64,000 nt of DNA from Tillus elongatus (Eukaryota > Arthropoda > Insecta > Coleoptera > Cleridae), in contig OZ023269.1 in NCBI GenBank assembly GCA_964006375.1, forward strand, positions 2,790,001 to 2,854,000. Reading direction: 5' to 3'. Of this stretch, positions 53,025-62,991 are shown one piece after another. Position 1 is the stretch's first letter, and each line of letters starts with the position of its first letter. Below the pieces are notes generated by a model, which saw nothing but the letters and a program-made list of their open reading frames with translations, ran no database searches and had not been told where the DNA came from. Made by a program: the position numbers and the translations under genes.

Positions 53025-53430
53025 ATGTTTAAAACCGTATTCACAACAGACAGCAAAACTGTCCAATCTGATAAAAACTCACAAGGATACGATTCCAAAC
53101 GAATCCCACGGAGTTTACGAAATCCTTGTTCTGACTGTTTCCGAACTTATGTAGGACAAACAAGTAGACGCATCCACAATAGAATATATAAACACACCCT
53201 CGCAGTTAGAAAATCCGACCCGTCAGCGGTGCTAGCCATGCATCATATTCATACAGGACACAAAAAGGACTTCGATAATGCCAAAACAATAGTACGGGTT
53301 TAAAACTTCTAAACGAGAACTATCCGCGAAGCAATCGAGATCTAAAAACGTCCCGATTGTTTAAATAAGAGAGATGATGGTCTTCGCGTTCCGATTACTT
53401 GGAAACCTGTTATACCTATCTTCATTACAA
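53025..53430 (+). pseudogene. Penelope-like GIY-YIG endonuclease fragment, second PLE lineage
   Basis: The frame starts with divergent text, then NPCSDCFRTYVGQTSRR, IYKHTLAVRKSDPS, AVLAMHHIHTGHKKDFDN and AKTIVRV, where a TAA at 53301 stops it. Coding continues in the same frame (TIREAIEI, stop, KRPDCLNKRDDG). The lineage differs from the 1126-1800 family (HHIHTGH for IWDNNHH). The GIY motif itself and the whole RT are missing. Confidence 0.78.
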
Positions 53431-53826
53431 ACACACAAAAAGAAAACAAATTCAATAGACAGTTTCATTGCCTTCTTACCTGTCTCAATAAATGCCGGTT
53501 ATCCTTTTAATCCTCTTAATCCTTTAAGTACCGTGACCAAATCCGCTGACTTAACTGACCGTGACCCGACTACTTTCACTGATAACGAAGCAGGTAGACG
53601 GAAGGATACACACAACACAAGACTTGCAATGAACTACCAGGTCTCTCTGGGGCCTAGGGTTGAACACACTGAAACCTTAGAGACGATCTCCAGCGAAATT
53701 TGGGGAGTAGGCAGATTGAGGCCCAGTAATCGAGCTACAACAATGCAACCCACCTTTGTCCACCGCTCTAAGGAGTAGGCAGATTGAGGCTTTCGAGCTT
53801 TCGAGTGCCCTTACATATTTCCTCTA
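53431..53826. other. Probable Penelope 3' untranslated region
   Basis: Includes LPVSINAGYPFNPLNPLST-type text (53490-53535) with many prolines and the direct repeat GTAGGCAGATTGAGGC (53707 and 53777). The 134-codon frame at 53374-53778 spans the end of the endonuclease and this region in another phase and is not a separate gene. Confidence 0.4.
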
Positions 53827-53866
53827 CCTCTTGAAAATGGCTCCAAAATAGGAGCCGAACGTCGAC
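53827..53866 (+). ncRNA. Degenerate hammerhead-like hairpin in second Penelope lineage
   Basis: CCTCTTGAAAATGGCTCC, AAAATA, then GGAGCCGAACGTCGAC. The stem GGCTCC/GGAGCC is perfect, followed by GAA and CGTC, as in Penelope hammerheads with GAAA-CGTC. The CTGANGA core is corrupted to CTTGAAAA, and one A of GAAA is missing, so this copy should not cleave. Confidence 0.5.
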
Positions 53867-53910
53867 TTTTAATAAATTATGGACGCGGTTCAACCAGAGA
53901 ATCAAGTATG

Positions 53911-53914
<4 letters not shown>

Positions 53915-54007
<93 letters not shown>
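53915..54007. repeat. (TA)n tract
   Basis: 93 bp of TA immediately right of the Penelope inverted repeat. Confidence 0.97.
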
Positions 54008-54008
<1 letters not shown>

Positions 54009-54549
54009 CAGATTATGTTCTGTGGTTCGGACCAACCCCAAGCGAAAAGCAAACGATTGTTTTGTCACACTTGAATATCAAAATTGGTGGTTTTTAAACA
54101 AAGATTCTGAAATGTATGCGGCTTATAGAGCGCAAGTATTGCAAAATCCATATTTGTCAAGGTCTTAGATATATGTTTTAACTGCTACCCTCGCTCATTT
54201 GACTAACATTTGTACAGAAAATACATTTGAAATTGACCCTTTCTGAGATGTTTTGGCAGCAGCTTGAGATAGTGTCCACAAAATGTCACATTTAGTGATT
54301 TTCAAACAACTTTAGAAAAGAAAAATTGCAAACAATGTACTCCACCAGTTGCTAAATATCTGTTTTAATTGTTACTTGCTTTGGTTCAGCATTTTCTGCA
54401 TATTTGTTCTGGCTACCTAACTAGTAATTTTTTAAATCTTTTTATAAACATTTGCGTCAGTATCGCTCCTGCCGTGTCTAGATTTTTTAGTAACTGCCGA
54501 TTAAAAAACTACAAATTATTATGTTTGATATAGAACCATACCTTATGTT
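54008..54549. other. Unassigned region
   Basis: GAAAATACATTTGAAATTGA and TGTTTTGGCAGCAGC near 54220 resemble right-module text at 14280 and 46240. Otherwise nothing was recognised. Confidence 0.4.
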
Positions 54550-54638
54550 AAGCGCCTCCGTTGCCGTGCGGGAAAGTCGATTCAGAGTTTCCAGTACGGA
54601 CTCTGGGGACGACAGTTCGAGACTCACCGGCGGCGGAT
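54550..54638 (+). repeat. tRNA-derived SINE head
   Basis: GCGCCTCCGTTGCCGTGCGG, then AGTACGGACTCTGGGGACGA and CAGTTCGAGACTCACCGGCG. The last is a good B box (GTTCGAGACTC). The A-box side is weaker and no acceptor-stem closure is seen. The tail (GAGATCGAACTCAAGGTGG) is followed by AT-rich sequence. Unrelated in text to the tRNA-like parts of the composite repeat. Confidence 0.6.
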
Positions 54639-54891
54639 GTTTTCAAATCACTGTCGTCGTTGAGATCGAACTCAAGGTGGAGGGTAGGTTAGTTTAGATA
54701 AGCACAAAGGGTCAGCAATGGCCTAATTGCCAGTAAGCATCTTACCTTTACCTTTTTATACCTTATCTTTCTTCGTATAAAGGTTTTATTGTTTATTTGT
54801 TACAGTTAATTCCTTATCATTAATATTACTTTCACAATTCCATTCATCGTAAGTCTAAAAATAAAGTAGTTCCTTCTTGTTTCCACTTTTG
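54639..54891. other. Possible SINE body / unassigned
   Basis: AAGCATCTTACCTTTACC near 54737 may be the SINE tail. No other signal. Confidence 0.35.
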
Positions 54892-55085
54892 CTTTAAAAC
54901 TGCTCAGGTTATGCTACAAGTATGTATAAATTAACTATCACGATGGACTGAATTCATTGGGGATTTTATTTAATTATTTATTTATTATTTATTATTTTCC
55001 TTTAAAACTGCTCCGGTTATGCTACAAGTATTTATAAATTAACTATCACGATGGACTGAATTCATTGGGGATTTTATTTAATTTA
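54892..55085. repeat. 108-bp tandem duplication
   Basis: CTTTAAAACTGCTC with GGTTATGCTACAAGTA and GATGGACTGAATTCATTG occurs at 54892 and again at 55000, with very few differences over ~85 bp and an AT-rich linker. Confidence 0.93.
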
Positions 55086-55531
55086 ATTAATTAATTAATC
55101 CAGCCTGTCAGAGTAGTAGAGTAACTTCTGGTTTGCTTTAGAAATAAATAACTGTTTTGGTAAAAGAAAGCCAAATTTAAATAACCTGGTGAAGAGCCAA
55201 TACATACATCACGGATGAAACATATTCTTTTTTACATTTATTCAGTTTGGGAAGGCTCATATATTTATCCTGACACCTAGCGCCTTTGCCATATTGTACG
55301 CGTTATATTTTGTGACTTGTCCGAACGTGTAGCTATTTCTCGGCGGGTCATTTCTACCCTTAAAATAAAGCTTGCGGAAAATATACCCCTTCAGACTAGA
55401 TTTTTGTGTATGCTATATCCCTTTAGCAATTATGTTTTGACAAGCGCTGTTCACTTTCTTCTAAACAAATACTTTAAAAGGGCATGTGATTTAAAGCTAT
55501 GTATTTTGAATAATATACAAATAAAAAGTCT
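55086..55531. other. Unassigned region
   Basis: A 79-codon frame at 55317-55556 has no motif. Nothing was recognised. Confidence 0.3.
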
Positions 55532-55960
55532 TGCTACAGCAAGTGCGATATGGTAGCGAATTAAAACAATACTTCCAAGAATTTATATGGTTTGCTTAAC
55601 AAAATAAATTCTTGATAAGTAGGTATTTTAGAAACTAACTTTCTTATTTTTGAAGATACACCTTCAATTTAAGTAGGAGAAATAGGTGGAATTTGAAATC
55701 AGACTTACAGGTAAAACATCTTTTAAAGAAAGCAGGCATTAAATTTGGTTACCAGTATAATCTATATAGTAAAAACAATGTACCATAATTCATCAAAATA
55801 ATTTTATTGTTTGAAAATGAAAAAAAATTCAAAAATAAACTCAAAATGTTTCCGAAAAAACTGGTTTCTAGCTAACTAACGTTAAGTTAATAGCAAATTC
55901 GGCTATTGAAATTTGAAACATATAATGAAAGTTCCCTACCATAACGCACTTGCTGCGTCC
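55532..55960 (-). mobile_element. MITE-like unit, inverted, with expanded interior
   Basis: GCAAGTGCGATATGGTAGCG at the left and CTACCATAACGCACTTGCTG at the right, with interior text (AAAGCAGGCATTAAATTTGG, AACAATGTACCATAATTC) in reverse relative to 14611. About 115 bp longer than that copy. Confidence 0.75.
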
Positions 55961-56247
55961 TGAGTTTCTTTTCTTACCAACATGCATTATATTTCGATGA
56001 AAAACGCAAAAATGTAATAATATGGAGTTCGATTAAAAACAAAGTTTTTAATAGCAAATCTGTCTTTCTTTAATGAAAGCAGCCTTCAAATTTGGTTACC
56101 AATATAGTAGAAACAATGCATCACATTTTATAAAAATAAATTTATTGTTTGAAAAAGTGCAAAAATTTTCCGAAAATGAACTTAAAACCTTTTCTAAAAA
56201 ACTCGTCCGATTCTTTTGGCCAACGAACCTCTTTAAGTTATTTAGCC
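55961..56247 (-). repeat. Second MITE/right-module segment, inverted
   Basis: GAAAGCAGCCTTCAAATTTG and ATTTTATAAAAATAAATTTA repeat the interior text of the unit just before. CTCGTCCGATTCTTTTGG with CCAACGAACCTC is right-module text in reverse. Confidence 0.6.
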
Positions 56248-56884
56248 ACCTACCAAACTATAACTATCCAGAAAAATATTTTCGACAAAACTTGCTGATT
56301 TCTACGGAAGCACAAAAAAATTTCTGCATGAACTGGCAAAATATTTTTTACACAAAATTTTGTTAAAAGAATACATAACATTGAAATTATTTACCTAATC
56401 TGTAATTTAAATTGAAAGTAAAATAATTTTTTTGCACGAAAACCCATTAAAACTTTATTTTAGACCATTTTCGTTTAAATATGTTCCATCAATTGAACAA
56501 TATATCACACAAAAATTTTCAACAAATGTTATTTCAAAGAAAATTCCTTAGAGTTATTTATTAAAAAATTCGCTATTAAAACAACATTTTGTACAAGAAA
56601 ATTCGCCAATAAAAACAAATTAAATAAATTAAAAAAACTGGTCCGATTTTACTGACCAACGAACCATTTCAAGTTATTTACCCACGTACCAAAATATAAT
56701 TTTTCGACGAGACAACAAAAGTTTAATGAAAATTTGCAAGCAATTGCTTAAGAAAATCCGTAAATATTTTTTTATAATAAATTATTAAACACTTATTCTT
56801 AATTACCAAAATTTAACAAAAATATCTTACAAAAAAAAGTTTCTACGGAGGCATCAAAATATTTCTGCGAAAACTGTTTGTGTG
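56248..56884 (+). repeat. Dispersed direct repeat R-C, copy 2
   Basis: Collinear with 45297-45720 for about 400 bp. It continues with a second GGTCCGATTTTACTGACC / AACGAACCATTTCAAG unit near 56640. Confidence 0.85.
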
Positions 56885-57030
56885 CTAAATATATATAAAC
56901 ATGTAAAAATTGAAACTGACCCCGGATATGTGTTCTAGGGGGTTTCGTTCGCGCTCATTTGAAGAAATGTTTTCAAAATTCAAAAGTCGAGATCTCCTCA
57001 TTAGTGAATTATTTTAAGAAAATTCACTAA
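56885..57030 (-). repeat. Left module of composite repeat, inverted, complete
   Basis: ATATATATAAACATGTAAAA, TTGAAACTGACCCCGGATAT, GTGTTCTAGGGGGTTTCG, CGCGCTCATTTGAAGAAAT, AAAGTCGAGATCTCCTCATT and the hairpin AGTGAATTATTTTAAGAAAATTCACT are present. There is only a 5-unit TA run, so the module occurs without an expanded core. Confidence 0.87.
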
Positions 57031-58704
57031 AAGGAATTGGTTGCAACTGCAAGTTACCGTATGTCCCTTTTAAAATAAGACACTCATTGAAGGCAGAAGC
57101 AGTCAAAGGTTGGTGCCACCCTGCTGACCATTAATATTTTCAAATCAATTTTCAAAGGAAACTATAGAAGACAGGTATAGGGTAAAGTATACTTAAAAGA
57201 TAGGGAATTTAAGGCTGAATCAGATGCTGGGGACATATGGGTACCGTTCTGTTAAAAAAATCAAGTTATCTATGATTGACAATTTTCGAATTCAAATGTA
57301 TGATATAAATAACAGTTACGTTACAATCGTATTGTGTTTACAATAGTATATAGGAATGTTTGCACTCTATGGGATAGTGGATACCTCATGTTTCTATCTT
57401 GCATCTCTTTAACGATATAGGAATTTTTCTAAAGCGCTCCAATCGTAATTTTTTCTACAAAATGACGAATAAATCCGAAACGGTACGAATTAGCCCGAAT
57501 ATGTTGTAATCAACTGGCACTTAAATTAAACGTGTAATTCAAAGAGCTAATGACATACATGATGTTTAATTTAAAAAAAGAAAGTTTGTGTCGACATCCG
57601 GTATAACCGGAAGTGCAGGATAATTTAAAATATTTTAGTTAGAAAGATCAGTATCAAAAACGTGCGAATACCAATTTTCAGAATTTAAATTTATGTAGTT
57701 CTCCAGAAACGTCTAATAGGTTACTCACCGTGAAGCACCCTGTGGATATAACTTTATTTAAAAAGTTTACCCCTAAACTAATAACTTACTTTACTAAATA
57801 GTTGACTCACTATGTAAAGTCCAATAAATTCCATAATTCTGAAGCTTACTAATTAATGTGTGTAGAAAGTAAAGCAAATGAAAAACCCATAGTCCTTATA
57901 ATCGGCTTGATACCGAAAAGCATTTCTCCTAATAAAGTATGGAATTTCAGTTTGTTGTTCGTTGTGTTCATCTTATCTTTATATCAATGAAAGCGAGTAG
58001 TCTAGATCTATTATGAGCTTGGAGATGAGGTATTTGAATCGAGTGAATTATCTATTATTGGATTCCTTGTGGGCGGGAAAATTTGAAACACGAACACTAT
58101 TTGAAATATGGGTTAAGCGTTTGCCGATCTACTATTTTGACAACACTACGCAGCGACGATGTAGTCAGAACCGAAGGCTCACTGCAGATTCTATTGATAT
58201 AACTACTCTAGAATGCGTTGAATTTAAGCAATGAAGGGATATGGTTATTACATTAATGAACTCTAATCAAATAGACTCTACCCAATCACAGAAATGCAAT
58301 ACAATACCATCAAGTTGGTTTCTGGCTACCAGTCAATGGTTTCGGCGACCTAACAGATCGACAGACACACATACTCCAACACAACACAACACACCATTAC
58401 ACATCAGTAATTGCTCCCATTCGAAGTGTGGCCTGTTCAACTCATTACTATTCATATCTCGGTGATTGGAACCACTGCTATCGATTATATAGCATTTGTT
58501 TCCACATGGATTAATCTCACGATACTTCATGTCGCTCTTCTCGATGTTTTGTTAAAATTAGTGTGGTCAAGATTGACGGTGTAATTGATATTGTGTGAAT
58601 ATTAACACCTTGCCTCAAGCTCTGTTGATTGTCATGCCTACGTATTGCCTTGTGCATACTTTTCGTAATTGAAATATCTAATTATTAGCAAATGTTCATT
58701 TAGA
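57031..58704. other. 1.7-kb region without recognised genes
   Basis: Frames of 73-74 codons at 58013-58234 and 58241-58465 show no known motif or splice context. CACACATACTCCAACACAAC near 58367 is a low-complexity CA-rich stretch. Confidence 0.35.
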
Positions 58705-58800
58705 AGCACACTGGAAGAACCCAAATCACCACAACACATTTAAAAAAACCTGACGATCATTTCACTAACCAAGTTAGAGTCATCGGAGGATGAATAATTT
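58705..58800 (-). repeat. Penelope-like pLTR, copy 2
   Basis: Minus strand: hammerhead-like core (58749-58789), then ATGTGTTGTGGTGATTTGGG and TTCTTCCAGTGTG. It lies about 170 bp downstream of the truncated GIY-YIG frame ending at 58956. Confidence 0.7.
58749..58789 (-). ncRNA. Hammerhead-like motif, copy 2 (core mutated)
   Basis: CCTCCGATGACTCTAACTTG then GTTAGTGAAATGATCGTCAGG in shortened reading. The core CTGATGA has become CCGATGA, and CGCT has become CTCT, which weakens the base of stem II. Likely inactive. Confidence 0.5.
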
Positions 58801-58955
58801 TAATTATATTATATCCACAACTCTATCTATATTTTTCTGCAGCAAGTCGGTCACTAACGATTTAGGGAGGATCAACGACACCAAAATTAACATATTTCGT
58901 TCGGCGGAAATATCTGTATTCTTTTATTATCTATCTGGCGTGCTTCTGCTGGTAT

Positions 58956-59258
58956 TTATTTTATTAAACAATCTATCAGGGGACTGCCCCTAGGCGGCGG
59001 AGCGAGATTCATACATTTTTTATTATTACTATATTTAGCAATATATATACTTCCGAAGGTGTTTAGCTGTCCTAGTTGGCTACCGTTTTTTATTAATTTT
59101 CGATTCTCCTCACTAACGTGGTGATTATTATCCCAAATATGTCGGGCGACGGAAGATCTATCTATAGTACTGTATCTTAATTGTGCTAAATATTCTTTGA
59201 ATCTAATTCCAATACATATTTTTGTTTGTCCGACGTATTTAATATCACAAGCTTTTAA
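58956..59258 (-). pseudogene. Truncated Penelope GIY-YIG fragment joined to a pLTR
   Basis: KACDIKYVGQTKICIGIRF, LAQLRYSTIDRSSVARHIW and DNNHHVSEENRKLIKN end in LAPPPRGSPLIDCLIK. The frame is continuous upstream into pLTR sequence (59260-59351), so a pLTR is fused directly to the middle of the endonuclease. The GIY half-motif is missing. Confidence 0.82.
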
Positions 59259-59259
59259 G

Positions 59260-59355
59260 TACACTTGGAGAACCCAAATCACTACAACACATTTTAAAAG
59301 ACCTGACGATCGTTTCACTAACCAAGTTAGCGTCATCAGAGGATGAAACATTCTA
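59260..59355 (-). repeat. Penelope-like pLTR, copy 3 (best preserved)
   Basis: Contains the most intact hammerhead-like core and is the junction between two tandem Penelope units on the minus strand: GIY-YIG of unit 1 (59628-59965) upstream and the truncated unit 2 downstream. Confidence 0.75.
59302..59342 (-). ncRNA. Hammerhead-ribozyme-like motif, best copy
   Basis: On the minus strand: CCT, CTGATGA, one C, the stem GCTAAC/GTTAGT closed by TTG, GAAA, the stem AC/GT around the loop GATC, cleavage triplet GTC, then AGG pairing with CCT. All invariant core bases of a type I hammerhead are present. The atypical points are a single extra C between CTGATGA and stem II and a G-U closing pair. A 3-bp stem I and 2-bp stem III agree with the minimal hammerheads described in Penelope-like elements. 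Confidence 0.6.
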
Positions 59356-59627
59356 AATACTTAAAACACTAACATCAACTTATATACCGGATCTCAGGTA
59401 AAGAGATCGAACTGAGATGAGACAATAGTCGTGGGCAAATTCCACAGTTTATTGTATTTTTATCGCCGGACAAGGTCTTTGCGCTATTTCTACTGCTTTA
59501 TCTAAAAAGTGTCTATCTGTAATAGTTTTGAGAAGGTTCAACGCCAGCTAAATTAACACCGATTCCTTTGGCGGCAATAACTGTATACTTATGTTAATAG
59601 GTAGAACGTGCCGAAAACGTGGGAATT
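59356..59627 (-). other. Penelope 3' untranslated region
   Basis: Lies between the GIY-YIG stop at 59628 and the pLTR. GCGCTATTTCTACTGC and GGTTCAACGCCAGC have counterparts near 58880 (GGATCAACGACACC), consistent with tandem units. Confidence 0.45.
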
Positions 59628-59965
59628 TTATTTAGCAAAGCAATCGATCAAGTGACTCGTAATTTGCGCTGGTGAAGTGTACATACATTTTTTGTTGTAA
59701 CTATATTTCGCAATATATACGCTTTCGAACCCATTTAGCTGTCCTGGATTTCAAACATTTTTTATTAATTTCAGATTATCTTTATCACCGTGATTATTAT
59801 CCCAAATATGTCGGGCGACGGCAGACTTATCTACAGTACCGTAACGTAATTGGGATATGTGGTCTTTGAATCTAATTCCAATCGATCTTTTTGTTTGTCC
59901 GACGTATTTAAGATTACAATCTTTACAACTTGTTGTTGAAAATGTTAGCTGTAAGTTGACTTTTA
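59628..59965 (-). pseudogene. Penelope GIY-YIG fragment, unit 1
   Basis: The minus strand reads FLKVNLQLTFSTT, then SCKDCNLKYVGQTKRSIG, LRYGTVDKSAVARHIWDN, VYIAKYSYNKKCM and LIDCFAK, with TAA at 59628-59630. Compared with the 1126-1800 copy, about 27 residues containing the GIY half-motif are missing between FST and CKDC. A frame break occurs near 59760. Confidence 0.82.
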
Positions 59966-59969
59966 AAAA

Positions 59970-60258
59970 ATGCTGTCTAGACCCCTCGTGATTCTAGGTT
60001 CAAATGGTAAGCAAACAAAGTTTTCGAACAAAAACGATTATAAAGATAGAGTTTATAACGCCATAGCGACAGGACCGTATAAAAAACTAAATAAAAACCC
60101 GCTACCAAAAATGATTTCGGACGTTAAAAATAGTCTAAAAAGTTGTCACAATCTCATATCAAAAGACTTAAGAAGAAAGTTACAAGTTTCTAATCCGAAA
60201 GTTCCTAAGAAGTACGGTCTCCCAAAAATTCATAAGCCGGGAAATTCAATTAGACCTA
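59970..60258 (+). pseudogene. Penelope RT N-terminal part, inverted relative to its own 3' half
   Basis: The plus-strand frame encodes SRPLVILGSNGKQTKFSN, NAIATGPYKKLNKNPLP, LISKDLRRKL and KYGLPKIHKPGNSIRP. The last is the signature before the RT palm of Penelope-like elements. It stops where a composite-repeat right module begins (60262). Head-to-head with the GIY-YIG piece at 59965, it marks a 5' inversion, or two insertions. Confidence 0.82.
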
Positions 60259-60261
60259 AGT

Positions 60262-60803
60262 TAAAAGACAAATAAGCTGGAGGCATTTAAAGAAAAATAA
60301 ATTGGGGTTTTCCTCAAAACCTCAAAGTCGCGATTTAAAACGGCAAAACTGGCAACATTTAGGCAAATAACTAATACTGGCTATGAAAAGAAAATGTCTC
60401 AATAAGAATGTTTTACAAGCCCTGAAGTCTTAGCTTCAACTGTCATTGTCCTCCATTTTACTAAAATATTTCTAGAAAATTCATTTCAAATAGACCCTTT
60501 CTCTGATGTTCTGGCAGTAGTCTTAGCTATAGAGTTTATTGTTTAATAGTATATAATCTTTGTCGAATTTTCGTAAAAAAAATCAATAAAGCTCAATGTA
60601 TCCGTTATTATACAAGATACGAAAAAAATTTTGATACATTAATTATAGTGTGTCTTGAGCTAAATCTTAAAAAAATATTTCTACAATCACAGGTGGCCCA
60701 TAAGTCATTGGCGATACAAATTTTCTTTTTTTTTAAGCGAACACGCCTTATCTTATTGCATTTTCCATAGAAATATAATGCATGTTTTTAAGAAAATAAA
60801 TTC
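60262..60803 (+). repeat. Right module of composite repeat, distal part
   Basis: GGAGGCATTTAAAGAAAAAT, ATTGGGGTTTTCCTCAAAAC, CATTGTCCTCCATTTTACTA and GGTGGCCCATAAGTCATTGG follow the order of 14055-14610. The proximal right module, TA core and left module are absent, replaced by Penelope sequence. Confidence 0.8.
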
Positions 60804-61106
60804 GGGACGCAGCAAGTGCGTTATGGTAGCGAATTTTCATTAAATGCTTTAAATTTGAATAGCTCAATTTGCTATTAACCTATAAGGTTGACCAAGAAGT
60901 CAGTTTTTTCGGGAACACTTCAAGTTTACTTTCGGAAATTTGTGTACATTTTCAAACAGCAAAGTTATTTTGATGAAACATGGCACATTGTTTTTACTAT
61001 ATAGGTTATACTGGTTACTCGTAACCAAATTTGATGCCTGTTTTCTTGAAAAAGAACACACATATTTCCTATTAAAAACATTTTTATGAAAATTCACTAA
61101 CATAAC
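60804..61106 (+). mobile_element. MITE-like unit, right terminus truncated
   Basis: GGGACGCAGCAAGTGCGTTA and ATGGTAGCGAATTTTCATTA at the left, with interior as at 14611. The right end stops at TTCACTAACATAAC before TTTTTTT. Confidence 0.8.
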
Positions 61107-61784
61107 TTTTTTTACATTAACTGGCATAAGTAATTTCAGTTTGGCACTTAGTTTTAGTTTAGGATATCCCCATGCGAGGTTTCAAATTATGTTTGTCTAT
61201 ATCAGTCATCGATACTACAGATCTGCGATATTAGGCATAGCAACGAGACCTGCGGTAAGTATTAATATTTCAGATAGTTGAATATCCTTTATCTAAATAT
61301 TACAAATGTTTCAGACAATAGACGAGTTTGATGTTCGACTCATGGATCACTAGACAAGTTAAGCAGTTTGACTTAGTCAACTTTACGATTGTAGAATAGG
61401 GAGAAATTCGTCTATTAACTAAACTTATGTTGTTAATATCGAACTTTAGTATTCACGTTATATTGTTCTTACTCTGGAATAGTTATTATTCATACTTCCT
61501 CAGACCTGCTGTAGCTGCTGAATTATATTCCTACTATTCGATTTAGAACACCGATACCGCTCTTGCTGCTTCCTTATGCTATAAATAGCCTAGCTGTTGA
61601 TTCCCAATATTATTCGCCAATATTTAAATGCAAATAAATCCATATACAAGGTAGAAATCAAATCAAGCAAGCAAATACTTAATACAGAATGTGTATAAAC
61701 TTCTTCTCAATTTTTAAAGTATGTGTGTACGGGTTTAATAACATCATTTGCAAGGTGCTAGTTGACTTTTCCTTTACATGATAG
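61107..61784. other. Unassigned region
   Basis: About 680 AT-rich bases with no recognised content. Confidence 0.35.
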
Positions 61785-62991
61785 TGAAGGATTTTTTTCA
61801 CACCCGAGGAGTTACCACCCTTATATCAAGGGGCCGGTGAAGTCCCAACGGACGTTCCCGGTTCTGGTTTATGAGTCGGTTTCCCTTATAAACAAAAATG
61901 GTGATGGATCCTCCTTGTACAAAATCTTCCAGAGATAAAATACCCCTCAATTCGGATCTCCGGGAGAGGGGTGTTCAAGGGGCGCCGGCATCAAGATTTA
62001 ATATATCCTTCTCGAATATATGTGGCCTAAATTCTAACCTGAACTCCGTCCACCATTTCCTCCAGGCTAATAGGCCCCAACTCCGCTTCCTCACTGAAAC
62101 CCAAATCAGTGCCAAAACACCCACTAATCACCTTAATTTCCCGAGGTATGAGCTCCTTACTTCCTTGAGATTGCATGTAGGTGTGTGCACATACGTCCGT
62201 AGCAACCCTGCACCAGACTCCCCAATTTAGAAGCTGGAAGAAAAAACATACTTTGGGTGAAACTCTCTCTCAGGCCTGCAACTAAATTCATGTGTTGCAT
62301 TTACCGGTCACTTGCTGAAAACAACTTTGGCCAGTTCTTTGACTACCTTTCTGAAAAAACCGACCATCTGATTTCTGAATATCCTTCCCCCGAGGTCACT
62401 ATTCTTGGTGACTTCAACGTCCATAATCAGGAATGGCTAGGATCTTTAAAAACCGATCAACAAGGAAGAGCAGCGGAGGCCTTTGCAGTCCGCAATTCTT
62501 AGCCAATATGTTTCAGCAACCTACATACTTTCCTCGCATCCAAACACACAGCTCAAATCCCTTGGATCTCCTTCTAACTATAAAACCTGAATGCTATAAG
62601 ATATCAGTCACCGTCCCCCTTGGTCGCTTAGACGACATGGTCACTGCTTCCTGCGCAATGCAACCCGAGGTCACACAGTAATCACATTCACGTATCGTTT
62701 GGCACTACAACTCCACGAACTGGGACGAAATGCGGAAGTACTTATCCTCATTTTCATGGGCTTCTGTCTGCTTCTCTTATCGTGACCCCTCTGATATCTC
62801 ACAAAACATCCACGAAATTATCCAAGCTGGAATGGAATTATTGATTCCACGTACACAGAAAACCTCTTCAGCCACTAAAAAGCCCTGGTTCTCTAAATCC
62901 TGTGACAAGGACAGACTTGAAAAGGTCAAGGCTCACAAAACGCTAGTATTTAGGCTGTAATCTCGTGGTGTGTTGTTGAAATAAAAAAAAA
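61785..62991 (+). mobile_element. Internally deleted CR1/jockey-like LINE (LINE-J copy 2)
   Basis: GC-richer 5' sequence (ACCCGAGGAGTTACCACCC, GGTGAAGTCCCAACGGACG) leads into the endonuclease remnant. At about 62942 the sequence switches to the family's 3' UTR (TAGTATTTAGGCTGTAA) and A tail at 62983-62991. All of the RT, roughly two thirds of ORF2, is missing at a single junction. Confidence 0.83.
61898..62960 (+). pseudogene. LINE apurinic-type endonuclease domain, frameshifted
   Basis: Segments in several frames read in order: FNISFSNICGLNSN, RFLTETQISAKTP with the catalytic glutamate, CCIYRSLAENNFGQF, and VTILGDFNVHNQEW with the GDFN active-site motif. FQQPTYFPRIQTHSSNPLD, then VPLGRLDDMVTASC where SDH is expected (histidine lost), and KKPWFSKSCDKDRLEK follow. 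The final codons (HKTLVFRL) come from the junction with the 3' UTR. Breaks near 62230 and 62500 and the missing histidine make it inactive. Confidence 0.82.

Larger units (their letters stand above)
52974..53914 (+). mobile_element. Penelope-like fragment between ~50-bp inverted repeats
   Basis: TGAGACATACTTGGTTCTCG at 52974, continuing with GTTGAACCGC and AATTTATTAAAA, is repeated in inverse at 53868-53914 (TTTTAATAAATTATGG, GCGGTTCAACC, CAAGTATGTCTCA). Between them lies a GIY-YIG fragment and a hammerhead-like hairpin. Both outer edges touch TA tracts. I infer that the left repeat is an inverted piece of the right pLTR. Confidence 0.75.

Noticed and set aside
53374..53778. 134-codon plus-strand frame as an independent gene
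   Set aside because: It overlaps the end of the Penelope endonuclease in another phase and continues into untranslated sequence.
58013..58465. Two adjacent 73-74 codon frames as host exons
   Set aside because: No recognisable domain and no convincing splice sites; the lengths are within chance for this composition.
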